DNA of 64,000 nucleotides from Nitrosopumilaceae archaeon (GTDB lineage: Archaea; Thermoproteota; Nitrososphaeria; Nitrososphaerales; Nitrosopumilaceae). The notes beneath the pieces were generated by a model that saw only the letters and a program-made list of their open reading frames with translations, was not told the origin of the DNA and ran no database searches. Position 1 is the stretch's first letter, and each line of letters begins with the position of its first letter. Shown here one piece after another: positions 9,755 to 19,117 of the stretch. The stretch lies in NCBI GenBank assembly GCA_005798405.1, contig SYJQ01000028.1:124001-188000 (forward strand), in the 5' to 3' direction. The position numbers and the translations under genes are program-made.

Positions 9755-10339
9755 CTATCTTCCTTTAATTGCAAAGTCCTTTCTTAGCGGTGGTAAATCT
9801 GCCCAATCTTCTGGCAAAAGCAATCTTCTATTATCAGGATGACCTTGAAAGTAAACCCCAAACATTTCAAAAATCTCTCTTTCATGAAATTCTACACTGT
9901 AAAATATTTCTCTAAGACTGGGAAGTTTTGTTGCATCATTTCCAGGAATTGGATTTTCTTCTCTTTGTGCTCGAGTTGCTAATACAAGAATTTGTCTTGA
10001 TAATGAAGGATCAGTATAGGAACCTAAATGATAAACCACTTCAATCTCTTTATCCTGAGGATAATCTACGCCTGATACAGATTCAGCATGATCAAAATTT
10101 AGAACGTCTCTTAGAAATCCAGCTACTTCTTTAACGTCATCCTTTCCAACATTAATCCTAACTCGATCTGGTTTTACAAATGCCACTTTAATTCTAGTAC
10201 CAAATTTTTCAACAATTCTATCTGCAAGTCCTTTTTCAAATTTTGGTAATTCAATTTCTTTTTCTGGAGTTACTTTAGCAGATACAGGTTCTGCATCAGA
10301 TACTGTTTCAATTTGTTCATTATCAGAATCAGAACTCAT
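9755..10339 (-). CDS. nuoC: complex I subunit C (30 kDa-type)
   Basis: Peripheral-arm subunit, 194 aa. The diagnostic segment EREIFEMFGVYFQGHPDNRR is present near the C-terminus. The first ~35 residues form an acidic, Glu/Ser-rich extension not needed for the family fold. The start codon overlaps the nuoB stop by one base, implying coupled translation. Confidence 0.93.
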   Translation of the reverse strand: MSSDSDNEQIETVSDAEPVSAKVTPEKEIELPKFEKGLADRIVEKFGTRIKVAFVKPDRVRINVGKDDVKEVAGFLRDVLNFDHAESVSGVDYPQDKEIEVVYHLGSYTDPSLSRQILVLATRAQREENPIPGNDATKLPSLREIFYSVEFHEREIFEMFGVYFQGHPDNRRLLLPEDWADLPPLRKDFAIKGR

Positions 10340-10863
10340 TATACATACTTCCTAGCCTTCATTCTCTTGATTTTTTCTTGTAGTAACATACATCCTTGAA
10401 TAAGAGTTTCAGGTCTAGGTGGACATCCTGGAACATAAACATCAACAGGTAAAACCCCATCAATGCCCGGAAGTACATTGTATGAATCAAAATACAATCC
10501 ACCCGTGATTGCACAAGCCCCCATTGCAATGACATATTTCGGTTCTGGCATTTGATCATAAACTAAACGTAAACGTGGTGCCATTTTTCTTGTGATGGTT
10601 CCTTGAACTACAATTAGATCACATTGTCTAAGTGAACCGAATGCCTCAATGATACCAAATCTTTCGACATCATATCTTGGACTAGATGCAGCTCCAAATT
10701 CTACACTACAACATGCAGTTTCAATATGGACAGGCCAAAGAGACCATATTCTACCCCAGTTGATTGCATAGCCTAATGGTTTATCGATTGCTTTTTCTAA
10801 GATATCGCCTAACTTTCCAACAAACACATTTGCATTTTGTGGTGTCATCAGGTCTTTTAGCAA
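10339..10863 (-). CDS. nuoB: complex I subunit B (N2 cluster)
   Basis: Holds iron-sulfur cluster N2, the electron donor to quinone; 174 aa. All four ligands are visible: the tandem cysteines in ETACCSVEFG, the Cys in MGACAITGG and the Cys in VPGCPPRPE. The conserved VQGTITRKMAPRLR strand-loop follows. It lies 40 bases after nuoA in the same operon. Confidence 0.95.
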   Translation of the reverse strand: MLKDLMTPQNANVFVGKLGDILEKAIDKPLGYAINWGRIWSLWPVHIETACCSVEFGAASSPRYDVERFGIIEAFGSLRQCDLIVVQGTITRKMAPRLRLVYDQMPEPKYVIAMGACAITGGLYFDSYNVLPGIDGVLPVDVYVPGCPPRPETLIQGCMLLQEKIKRMKARKYV

Positions 10864-10903
10864 TCTAATCCCTCATTTCCATAATTTTGATTTGTATAAA
10901 AAA

Positions 10904-11278
10904 CTACCATATGTCTCGTCTCCCAGATTGATGTAATGCAAAAGCCATTGCAGCAAACATAATTGCTAAGAAACCAATAATTGGTAAAGTTGCGGATTTA
11001 GGAAGTTCTAAAAGTGCACTTCCCCACGCATATAAGAAAATGGCCATAACATCAAAAACAACAAACATCAAAATGTAAGCATAATACTGCATCATAAAAT
11101 GAGTTCTTCCTTCGCCTGATGGAACTTGTCCACATTCCATTGGCAAAAATTTTACTGGGTTACTTTTTTTTCGAGGAGAGATCATTCTAGAAATTAAAAG
11201 TGCAGGTGCCATTGCTACTACCGCAAATCCAAACATTAACACTACGGTACTATAATTGCCCGCTAATTCCCCGACCAA
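10904..11278 (-). CDS. nuoA: complex I subunit A
   Basis: Three-helix membrane subunit, 124 aa, first gene of the complex I operon. Family motifs are MECGQVPSGEGR in the first loop and YYAYILMFVVFDV in helix 2. The start is TTG at 11278; a TATA-like TTTTTATAC on the minus strand centres about 27 bases upstream, which fits a leaderless transcript beginning at this TTG and supports the choice. Confidence 0.93.
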   Translation of the reverse strand: MVGELAGNYSTVVLMFGFAVVAMAPALLISRMISPRKKSNPVKFLPMECGQVPSGEGRTHFMMQYYAYILMFVVFDVMAIFLYAWGSALLELPKSATLPIIGFLAIMFAAMAFALHQSGRRDIW

Positions 11279-11300
11279 TTTAGCTTTGAACCCAAGTTTT

Positions 11301-11310
11301 TGTATAAAAA
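11301..11310 (-). promoter_or_regulatory. TATA box of the nuo operon
   Basis: The minus strand reads TTTTTATACA, centred about 27 bases before the nuoA start. This spacing places the transcription start at or next to the initiation codon, as in leaderless archaeal mRNAs. No clear operator is visible next to it. Confidence 0.5.
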
Positions 11311-11388
11311 GGTATGCACTTTTTTAAATTAGATTTTAGAAAAGTGGTTTTTGTAAAGTACTAAATAGGATAACTACTAAATGCGATC

Positions 11389-11853
11389 ATGTCGTTAAAT
11401 GTTGGAGATATTGCTCCTAATTTCGAACTACCAGATATAGATCTCAAAATGAGGACTTTGGATGAATTTAGAGGAGGAAAAATCATTCTATCATTCTTTG
11501 TGGCTGCAAGTTCTCCAATTTGTGAAAATGAGCTGTGTGAATTCAGAGATTCTTGGAGTGAATTATCTAATCTTGGTGCCCAAGTAGTTGCAATAAGTAA
11601 TGATGGTCCATTTGCAAACAAAGCATTTGCACAAAAACACAACTTCAATTTTCCAATATTGGCAGATTATAACAGTAAAACAATTCGAGATTACGATGTT
11701 TTAATGCCACATCTACTACATATCAAAGATTACAATGCTGCAAAACGTTCAGTATTCATAATAATGGAAGATGGAAAGATTGGATACAAGTGGGTGTCTG
11801 AAAATCCATTAAAAGAACCGGATTATGAAGAAATTAAAAAATTCTTGAAATAA
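11389..11853 (+). CDS. peroxiredoxin, BCP/PrxQ type
   Basis: Thiol peroxidase of the AhpC/TSA superfamily, 154 aa, cytoplasmic, reducing hydrogen peroxide or organic peroxides with electrons from thioredoxin. The peroxidatic Cys45 lies in SSPICENE and a second Cys50 follows five residues later, the C-x4-C spacing of the PrxQ/BCP subgroup. The canonical TxxC threonine is Ser here. It is divergently transcribed from nuoA; TACTAAAT centred about 27 bases upstream may be its TATA box. Two thioredoxins in the window could reduce it. Confidence 0.9.
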   Translation: MSLNVGDIAPNFELPDIDLKMRTLDEFRGGKIILSFFVAASSPICENELCEFRDSWSELSNLGAQVVAISNDGPFANKAFAQKHNFNFPILADYNSKTIRDYDVLMPHLLHIKDYNAAKRSVFIIMEDGKIGYKWVSENPLKEPDYEEIKKFLK

Positions 11854-11862
11854 GTTAGTTTT

Positions 11863-12375
11863 TTATTCTATTTCTGCAACTATATCGTTTTTAGCTACAG
11901 TTCCACCAATTTTGATTTTAATAGATTTGATTGAACCATTTTTATGAGATTTAACAGATACTTGCATTTTCATAGATTCTAAAGTACAGATAACATCTCC
12001 TTGTTTCACCGAGTCACCTTCTTGAACAGCGATAGAAACAACTTTACCGGGAATTTGACTTTTTAATGCCAGTTGAGTATCAGTCGAACTGCTACCTCCA
12101 GAATTTTTGAAAACAATTTTATCAAAATTAGTATGCATGTTAAGTGTAATAGGAACATTATCAATGATGAGATTCATTTCATTTGTTGAATTTTCAAGAT
12201 ATTTTGCTCTATGATATTTTTGATCTAATACAAATTCAATTCCTTTAGAATCCATTTTTAGAATTTTTATTTGATGTTTGTCAGAATTAATTTTAATTAC
12301 GTATTCATTGTTACCAAGATTTTCAGTTATTTCTCCATCAAATATTTTTTCAACATCTTTTATTTTATAATCCAT
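11863..12375 (-). CDS. biotin carboxyl carrier protein of acyl-CoA carboxylase
   Basis: Carries the carboxybiotin arm between the carboxylase and transferase subunits. About 170 aa; the C-terminal ~75 residues form the biotinyl domain with the modified Lys in ESMKMQV, a variant of the usual AMKM. The N-terminal half is unrelated to bacterial AccB and probably docks the partners. ATG at 12375 is preferred; a TTG one codon earlier is possible. It is the third gene of the pccB-accC-bccP operon. Confidence 0.9.
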   Translation of the reverse strand: MDYKIKDVEKIFDGEITENLGNNEYVIKINSDKHQIKILKMDSKGIEFVLDQKYHRAKYLENSTNEMNLIIDNVPITLNMHTNFDKIVFKNSGGSSSTDTQLALKSQIPGKVVSIAVQEGDSVKQGDVICTLESMKMQVSVKSHKNGSIKSIKIKIGGTVAKNDIVAEIE

Positions 12376-12381
12376 CAATCA

Positions 12382-13869
12382 TCAATCCAGTTTATTTTTC
12401 CAATTTGAATTATTAGAAGTTGAATTTTGTACTCTACTCTTATAATATTCAGAATAAACAATAGCAGCTGCTAAAGCAGCCTCACTTTTTTCAATTTTTT
12501 CAGTTTTGAGATCTTCTTTTAATCTATCAATGATATTATAACGATTAAGGAAATCGGTAGAAAGATGTCCATTTTTGTATTCATCTGTATTCAAAATTGT
12601 TTTGTAAAGTGGTATTGATGTCTCGACACCTTGAATGTAAAAATCATTTAATGCGTTAAGCATTCTGGTTCTTGACTCCTCAAATGTCTGTCCCCATGTA
12701 CAAAGTTTGGCCATCAAAGAATCATAAAATGCAGATACAGTACATCCAGAATAAAGATAGGTATCACATCTAACACTTGGTCCAGATGGAATAGTAACAT
12801 CAGGTACAGGACCAGTCGAAGGAGCAAAATCCAAGAATGTATCTTCTGCGTTTATTCTGCATTCAATTGCATAGCCATTCATTTTGAGATCTTTTTGTTT
12901 GAATGGAAGGGGTTCACCATTTGCAATATCTATTTGTAGTTTAACGAGGTCAAGTCCCGATACAAGTTCGGTGATTGGATGTTCTACTTGCAATCTAGCA
13001 TTGATTTCTATAAAATAAAATTCACCGTTATCTGCTCGAAGAAATTCAGCAGTTCCAAGATTAGTATAATCAACTGCCTTAGATGCTTTAACAACCAATT
13101 CACCAATTCTGTCTCTTGTTTCTTGATCTACTATAGGAGATGGTGTTTGTTCAATAAGTTTTTGATTACGTCTTTGAATCGAACATTCTCTTTCAAATAT
13201 ATGAACTGCATTACCATGTTTGTCTCTTGCCATTTGATATTCAATATGTCTAGTTTTTTGTAGAAATTTTTCAACAATAATTGCAGATTTCCCAACCGCT
13301 GAAATGGATTCGCTTGTAACTGTTTCAAATCCTTCTCGTAGTTCTTTATCATTATTTACTAATCGAATTCCACGTCCACCGCCACCAAAAACAGATTTTA
13401 GTAGAACTGGGTATGAGATATCATTAGCAATTTTTAATGCATCTTCAACATCTTTTACTAGACCTGGACTTCCTGGCACAGTTGGAACTTTTGCTTTCAA
13501 CATAGCAGATTTACATTGCATTTTATCACCACAAAGATCCATAGATGCAGCACTGGGACCAATAAAATTTATTTTATTTTTTTCACATTTACCTGCAAAG
13601 TCTGAGTTTTCTGAAAGAAAACCATAACCAGGATGTATAGCATCGGCACCAGAAGAAAGTATAGTTTCAATAATTTTTTCTTGATTTAGATAAGATTTTG
13701 CAGGTGCAGCCTCACCAATATGATACGCTTCTGTAGCTTGTTTTACATGTAAAGAATTGTAATCTTCGTCAGAGTACACTGCAACAGTTTTGATTCCAAG
13801 CGCTTTGCATGTTTTAATAACACGTAAAGCGATTTCTCCTCTATTTGCGATAAGAACTTTTTCAATCAT
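12382..13869 (-). CDS. accC: biotin carboxylase subunit of acetyl/propionyl-CoA carboxylase
   Basis: ATP-dependent carboxylation of biotin with bicarbonate; ATP-grasp enzyme of ~495 aa. The N-terminus KVLIANRGEIALRV, the glycine-rich ATP loop KSVFGGGGRGIR and the active-site region EINARLQVEHP are visible. In thaumarchaea this enzyme serves the 3-hydroxypropionate/4-hydroxybutyrate CO2-fixation cycle, carboxylating acetyl-CoA and propionyl-CoA (family knowledge). I chose ATG at 13869, which leaves two residues before the conserved KVLIANRGE; a GTG at 13878 overlaps the pccB stop and is possible. Confidence 0.93.
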   Translation of the reverse strand: MIEKVLIANRGEIALRVIKTCKALGIKTVAVYSDEDYNSLHVKQATEAYHIGEAAPAKSYLNQEKIIETILSSGADAIHPGYGFLSENSDFAGKCEKNKINFIGPSAASMDLCGDKMQCKSAMLKAKVPTVPGSPGLVKDVEDALKIANDISYPVLLKSVFGGGGRGIRLVNNDKELREGFETVTSESISAVGKSAIIVEKFLQKTRHIEYQMARDKHGNAVHIFERECSIQRRNQKLIEQTPSPIVDQETRDRIGELVVKASKAVDYTNLGTAEFLRADNGEFYFIEINARLQVEHPITELVSGLDLVKLQIDIANGEPLPFKQKDLKMNGYAIECRINAEDTFLDFAPSTGPVPDVTIPSGPSVRCDTYLYSGCTVSAFYDSLMAKLCTWGQTFEESRTRMLNALNDFYIQGVETSIPLYKTILNTDEYKNGHLSTDFLNRYNIIDRLKEDLKTEKIEKSEAALAAAIVYSEYYKSRVQNSTSNNSNWKNKLD

Positions 13870-13874
13870 ATTAA

Positions 13875-15422
13875 TCACAAATTGATATTTCCATGTTTTC
13901 TTGGAAGTTGTTTTTCTCTTTTGTTTGCAAGCATTTCTAATGCTTTTATCAACATAGGTCTTGTTTCAGCTGGATCAATTACATTATCAATAGTACCATG
14001 AGATGCAGCAACGTATGGGTTTTCAAATTTTTCTGAAAATTCACTGATTAATTGTTTTTTAAGAGATTCAGGATCATTGGAACTGGATAATTCCTTTCTA
14101 TACATAATTTTGACAGCTGCTTCAGCACCCAATACAGCACATCGTGCAGTTGGCCATGCATAATTTACATCAGTTCTTAGATTCTTACTTCCCATGGCTA
14201 TGTATGCACCGCCATATGCTTTTCCTATTACAAGTGTAATTCTAGGAACAGTAGCCTCACAGTAAGCATAGAGAAGTTTGCTACCATGTCTAATGATGCC
14301 ATTATGCTCTTGATTAGAACCTGGCATATATCCAGGAGTATCTACAAATGTAATGATCGGAATATTGAATGCGTCACAAAATCTAATGAATCTAGCTGCT
14401 TTGTTTGATGAATCAATATCAAGTGCACCGGCAAGATGAAGTGGTTGATTAGCAACAATGCCTACGACTTTGCCGTTTAATCTTCCATAACCTACAACTA
14501 CATTTGGTGCAAACAATTCATGAATCTCAAAAAATTCATGATTATCAACAACAGAGTGAATAATTTCTTTCATGTCGTATGGTTGTAAAGGATTATCAGG
14601 GATGATATTGATTATATTATGATCAAGTCTGTTTGGATCGTCATCAGTTTTTATTTTTGGTGGTTCTTCAGTATTATTTTGTGGAAGAAAAGAGATTAAT
14701 TTTTTTATATAATCCATACATTCGTATTCATTCTTTGCAACAAAATGTGCAACACCACTTTTTATTCCATGTGTCATTGCTCCACCTAAATCATCAAATG
14801 AAATTTCTTCTCCTAAAACAGTCTTTACTACATCAGGGCCAGTTACAAACATGGTTCCTGCTTTATCAACCATAATAACAAAATCAGTCATTGCTGGAGA
14901 ATATACAGAACCTCCAGCTGATGGACCGATACTTGCAGTAATTTGTGGAATAACACCAGAAGCTAATTGATTATGATAAAAAATATCAGCAAATCCATCA
15001 AGACTCATAATCCCTTCTTGAATTCTTGCACCGCCTGAATCCATTATACCAATTATAGGACAGCCTGTTTTGACTGCATGATCCATTAATTTTGTAATTT
15101 TTTTAGCTCCCATTTGACTTAGTGTTCCACCAAGTACAGTGAAGTCATAAGCAAAGACAAAGATTTGTCTACCATTTATGGATCCATAACCACCAACAAC
15201 ACCATCAGTATAGAATTTTTTTTTCTGCATATCATATTCATGATAATGATGAGTTGTAAGTGGATCAATTTCAGTAAAAGTGCCAACATCCAATAAAAGA
15301 TCAATTCTCTCTCTAGCTGTTAACTTACCTTTATCATGCTGATCCTTGATTTTATCTTGTCCTCCACCTTGTAAGGATATTTTATTTCTCTTAGAATATT
15401 CATCAATTTTTTCAAAATGCAT
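13875..15422 (-). CDS. pccB: acyl-CoA carboxylase, carboxyltransferase subunit
   Basis: Transfers CO2 from carboxybiotin to acetyl-CoA or propionyl-CoA, making malonyl-CoA or methylmalonyl-CoA. 515 aa with the tandem crotonase-like halves of the PccB/AccD5 family: the first CoA-binding region includes GGSVYSPAMTDF and the second GGAYIAMGSKNL. It heads the three-gene operon, so carboxyltransferase, carboxylase and carrier are co-transcribed. The order and the absence of fusion resemble other archaeal bifunctional carboxylases. Confidence 0.93.
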   Translation of the reverse strand: MHFEKIDEYSKRNKISLQGGGQDKIKDQHDKGKLTARERIDLLLDVGTFTEIDPLTTHHYHEYDMQKKKFYTDGVVGGYGSINGRQIFVFAYDFTVLGGTLSQMGAKKITKLMDHAVKTGCPIIGIMDSGGARIQEGIMSLDGFADIFYHNQLASGVIPQITASIGPSAGGSVYSPAMTDFVIMVDKAGTMFVTGPDVVKTVLGEEISFDDLGGAMTHGIKSGVAHFVAKNEYECMDYIKKLISFLPQNNTEEPPKIKTDDDPNRLDHNIINIIPDNPLQPYDMKEIIHSVVDNHEFFEIHELFAPNVVVGYGRLNGKVVGIVANQPLHLAGALDIDSSNKAARFIRFCDAFNIPIITFVDTPGYMPGSNQEHNGIIRHGSKLLYAYCEATVPRITLVIGKAYGGAYIAMGSKNLRTDVNYAWPTARCAVLGAEAAVKIMYRKELSSSNDPESLKKQLISEFSEKFENPYVAASHGTIDNVIDPAETRPMLIKALEMLANKREKQLPRKHGNINL

Positions 15423-15548
15423 TGATATTGTAGAAAAGAAATCTTCCTATATTAATTTAGTTTGATTATTTTTGGAATTTATTAGAACATGCATGAATGA
15501 TTTTGACGATATTTGTTCAGATCGAATGGTTTTGAATCAACTATTAAT

Positions 15549-15866
15549 TTAAGAATTTAGATTTAAAAGGGGAAAATTCTTTTTTACGGATTTTTGATAT
15601 AAATTAAAAGGATTTTGCTCTTCACTGCACTTTTTGCATATACATAACTGAGAAACTCTTTGAATGTTACAATTATCTTGAAATTCACATTGTGAGCATC
15701 CAGCTGAACCTCTACAAACAATACACTGAAGTTCATTTATTTGTGCACATTTTTCATGTTTTACTCCTAATCCTTTTGACCACAATCCAATTTCATTTAC
15801 TTCAATTTTTTCATTACAAACAACACAAGTGCCTGGAAATTTCATTGGGATTTTTCTCCAACTCAT
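15549..15866 (-). CDS. small Cys-rich zinc-binding protein
   Basis: 105-aa protein that I do not recognise. Four Cys pairs or clusters are visible: CVVCNEK near residues 14-17, a KHEKC, then CIVC, CSQC, and a C-terminal CICKKC, enough for two zinc sites. The final ~20 residues are basic and unstructured-looking. Its ATG overlaps the rfcL stop in an ATGA arrangement, so it is translated with the clamp-loader subunit; a role near DNA is possible but is inference only. Confidence 0.7.
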   Translation of the reverse strand: MSWRKIPMKFPGTCVVCNEKIEVNEIGLWSKGLGVKHEKCAQINELQCIVCRGSAGCSQCEFQDNCNIQRVSQLCICKKCSEEQNPFNLYQKSVKKNFPLLNLNS

Positions 15867-17017
15867 CTAATTGATTCAATCTCCTTTTCAAGAACATCAT
15901 CAAAAGTATCTAGTTCTAATTTTAATTTTTTATTTTTTATACAAAATAACACATATGGAAAACATATTGTGATAAATGCGCTGGATGAAAGATGTAAATT
16001 TTTAGCCATTATAGAAGATAATGTTTTTATTTTTTTTCCATCCCATCTAATACGATTTAGAAGTGGCCATGAAAGATTGTATTGTGCGTATCTTATTCGT
16101 TCATCTTTTGTATATAATCCAATTAAAATTTCATTTAGATAACGAAGTAATCGCCAATTTTGAGTTTTCATAATTCTTCCATAAAGTATGTCAGCTTCAG
16201 AAATAATTTCTAAAAATTTTGCAAGAGTGTCAATGTCTAAATTGCTGGTAATTATACTAGAGTAAAAAGCATCTATTTTTAATTTTGGATCAATTTGAAT
16301 AGAATACAAAACACTTCTAGCTTCATCAAGTGAATTTGCTTTAAAAAATGCGTTAATACCATCTTCTACATTTATGCTTTCAAATGATTTTTCAGTTTGA
16401 GGATTAAATCCAGTTACAAGAGATTGTGTCAAATTAATCATTGAACGAATATCACCTCTTGATCTATCAATTACTTTAATTATAGAACCAGGACTGAGTT
16501 TTGCATTTTCTTTTTGTAAAATATTTTCAAGATATATTTTCAAAAGGCGTGGAGGTAGTGGCTTAAAAAAGATAGTTTTAACAACTTTTTTGATACTTTT
16601 CATTTTATCTGAAATATCTGAATTTGCAGCTAATATGATAGGCACTGTAGGTTCTTTCAGAATTTCAATTAATGCTTCGGCACCACCATAATCCCCCCTA
16701 CCATGAATTCCATCTACCTCATCTATGAAAATCATTGGCATTCCCATTACACTGACATTGCTCAATACAGGTGAGAGAATTTCATTAATTCTAGATTTAC
16801 TTCGCACGTCACTTGCATTCAATCCAATCATATCATATCCAAATTGTTTTGCAGAAAGATATGCAATTGTTGTCTTTCCAATTCCAGGCGGGCCAACTAA
16901 TAGAATTGGTTTTGTACCTTTTTTCCATTTTGTGAACCACTCAATTATGAAAGATCTAGATTCTTCATTACCAATCATGTCAGAAATATTCTGAGGCCTA
17001 TATTTTTCGGACCACAT
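15863..17017 (-). CDS. rfcL: replication factor C large subunit
   Basis: AAA+ clamp-loader subunit that, with RfcS, opens PCNA onto primed DNA. Walker A is GPPGIGKTT, Walker B FIDEVDG. About 384 aa, shorter than the ~400-500 typical of archaeal RfcL; no obvious PIP box ends the protein. ATG at 17017 gives the family-typical N-terminus MWSEKYRPQ; an upstream GTG at 17029 overlaps the preceding stop. It sits second in a three-gene operon. Confidence 0.9.
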   Translation of the reverse strand: MWSEKYRPQNISDMIGNEESRSFIIEWFTKWKKGTKPILLVGPPGIGKTTIAYLSAKQFGYDMIGLNASDVRSKSRINEILSPVLSNVSVMGMPMIFIDEVDGIHGRGDYGGAEALIEILKEPTVPIILAANSDISDKMKSIKKVVKTIFFKPLPPRLLKIYLENILQKENAKLSPGSIIKVIDRSRGDIRSMINLTQSLVTGFNPQTEKSFESINVEDGINAFFKANSLDEARSVLYSIQIDPKLKIDAFYSSIITSNLDIDTLAKFLEIISEADILYGRIMKTQNWRLLRYLNEILIGLYTKDERIRYAQYNLSWPLLNRIRWDGKKIKTLSSIMAKNLHLSSSAFITICFPYVLFCIKNKKLKLELDTFDDVLEKEIESIR

Positions 17018-17025
17018 CAAGTTAA

Positions 17026-18141
17026 TCACTTAGGGAGTTTAGATTCAAACTCTGACCATTTGTTTGCTTTTTGTAATTGATTATACCAATATTGATTGTA
17101 GTGTTCAACTGTCAAAAATAAAAACTCTAAAAATTCAGTATGTGAAAATTCTTCAGGTAGTAATTTAAGTGCTAAACGAGCATCTTGAAGATATAAATTA
17201 CTTTTTTCTAATGTTAATTCAAATCCCTTTTTGACATCATTTGATAATAAAGTGTAATACAATGGCCATGACGGAATTTTTACAAATCCATTTTTGATCG
17301 AGTCTTCAATTTCATTTCCACATCCAACACCTTCAGCAGCTCTTGCCATTCCAAGATAGAAAATTTCTCCGAGTGGTCTTTCTGCCAGAGCCATATTTCT
17401 TCCAGCAGTTCCCATCACAGATCGGTATTTTTTGTAAGACAAATTCATTTCTTCTTCTGTAATCTTGGTGGGTTTTGATTTTAATTTTTCATCAAGATAT
17501 TGACCTATTCTAGCATCCTTGAATCCTTCTTCAAATTCTTTTAGAACCTCAGGTCCACCTTTAGAAATTTTATCTCGAGCTAATTTCAAAATATACGGAT
17601 TCATTAGTTTGTAATCATCAAGATATTCCAAGTCTTCATCTTTGTCAACAATTCTATCCATTGGTTCACTAAGATCAATTGCTAAAATATGACCTTCAAC
17701 AATATCTTGTCTTAATTGAGGATCTTTTTTTCCAGTATAATTAGAGGCTCCATCAAATAACGCATTAAATACAGGAAAAGTCATTTTTACAAAATTTGAA
17801 TTTAAAATACGCAGTACTCTATCTTTGATTACATCCGGACTTTCTAATTTTGATTTAATATGATCAATTTCAGAGGCTTGAAGAATGATTTCAGTAGAGC
17901 CTACTTCATTTCCAAATGCTTGTTGTGTTGAGTTTGGAGAAAGATCAGACTTAATTTCATGTAAAAGATCTCTTGCAAATCTATCTGCAAAATTTGGAAA
18001 TTCATTTTCTGTTTCTTCTTTGTATTGAGTAAATAATTTGTAACCTTTAGATTTGAATAATCCTTGTTTCATAATTTGTTTTCCAGGTTTTGTACTCATC
18101 AAAGATTCTTTGCTTATAACAGATTGATCTTTTCCACTCAC
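17026..18141 (-). CDS. conserved-looking protein of unknown function, 371 aa
   Basis: I do not recognise a family. The sequence is soluble, charged and apparently mostly helical, with no signal peptide or membrane segment. Notable stretches are the acidic block IVDKDEDLEYLDDYK (about 160-175) and a Gly/Ala-rich MARAAEGVGCGNEIE segment (about 268-282). It lies immediately upstream of rfcL with a stop/start overlap, so it is probably co-expressed with the clamp loader. A link to replication is suggested only by this position. Confidence 0.75.
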   Translation of the reverse strand: MSGKDQSVISKESLMSTKPGKQIMKQGLFKSKGYKLFTQYKEETENEFPNFADRFARDLLHEIKSDLSPNSTQQAFGNEVGSTEIILQASEIDHIKSKLESPDVIKDRVLRILNSNFVKMTFPVFNALFDGASNYTGKKDPQLRQDIVEGHILAIDLSEPMDRIVDKDEDLEYLDDYKLMNPYILKLARDKISKGGPEVLKEFEEGFKDARIGQYLDEKLKSKPTKITEEEMNLSYKKYRSVMGTAGRNMALAERPLGEIFYLGMARAAEGVGCGNEIEDSIKNGFVKIPSWPLYYTLLSNDVKKGFELTLEKSNLYLQDARLALKLLPEEFSHTEFLEFLFLTVEHYNQYWYNQLQKANKWSEFESKLPK

Positions 18142-18211
18142 ACACGATGAGTTGATATATTGTTATTTATGCTTTCAAAAATGAAAATTTCTTTCACTTA
18201 AATTACGAATA

Positions 18212-19027
18212 ATGAAAAAGAAAATTATGGAAATCATTGAAATTCTTCGTAATGCATCAAAACGGATTTATGAAAATGTAAAAGATTTAGCAGGTACTGA
18301 TAATGCTGCAGGAGATTTTGGTAGAGGTGCAGGGGGGGATATTTCACGCAATATTGACATTATTGCAGAAAAAACAGTGTTAGATTATCTTAAAGAAATT
18401 AATTTTGATTGTGTTGTTTTAGGAGAAGAGTGTGGCAGGGTAGAATTATCTGAAAATCCAAAAGGATTTGTCATTATGGATGCAATTGACGGTTCTGCAA
18501 ATGCTGTGAGAGGAGTTCCATTTTTTTGTAGTTCTTTAGCATTTGCAACGGAAGATAAATTGAGTTCCATTACAGACGGAGTAATAACAAATTTATCAAA
18601 TGGAGATATGTATTGGGCATCAAAAGGAATGGGGGCATTTTTGAATGAATTAAAAATCAGAGTTCATGATAAAGAGCCAATTTACAAAATTATCGGAATA
18701 AACACTTCAGGAGCTACACCTGAATTGATGAAGAGATTATATCCAATATTCGAACAACACAACCACATAAGACATTTTGGTGCAAATGCATTGGAAATGG
18801 CCTTTTTTGCAAGAGGGTTAATGGATATTTTCATAGATTTAAGAGATAAAATTAGGATTCAAGATATTGCTGCGGGATATGTCATAGTAAAAGAGGCAGG
18901 CGGATTACTTTTAGATGCTGATTTGAATCCACTTGATGCAGATCTTAGTTACAAAACAAGAGTTTCATTTATTGCAGCAGCAAATCAAAATATAATAGAC
19001 GATGTTATTTCACAAATAAAAAAATAA
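18212..19027 (+). CDS. inositol monophosphatase / fructose-1,6-bisphosphatase family enzyme
   Basis: Mg-dependent, Li-sensitive-type phosphatase fold, 271 aa; archaeal members often hydrolyse both inositol-1-phosphate and fructose-1,6-bisphosphate. Metal ligands are seen in GEECG (Glu), DAIDGSAN (a variant of DPIDGT) and QDIAAGYVIVKEAGG. The substrate cannot be decided from sequence; thaumarchaeal gluconeogenesis or inositol-lipid synthesis are both reasonable. Divergent from the 371-aa gene across a 70-base gap. Confidence 0.87.
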   Translation: MKKKIMEIIEILRNASKRIYENVKDLAGTDNAAGDFGRGAGGDISRNIDIIAEKTVLDYLKEINFDCVVLGEECGRVELSENPKGFVIMDAIDGSANAVRGVPFFCSSLAFATEDKLSSITDGVITNLSNGDMYWASKGMGAFLNELKIRVHDKEPIYKIIGINTSGATPELMKRLYPIFEQHNHIRHFGANALEMAFFARGLMDIFIDLRDKIRIQDIAAGYVIVKEAGGLLLDADLNPLDADLSYKTRVSFIAAANQNIIDDVISQIKK

Positions 19028-19117
19028 AATTATTCATAACACAAATCAAAACATACCAAAAATTCTGTTGAAAAAATTACATTTTAAATAAAATAAAGAT
19101 TAATGCCCTAAGATTAT

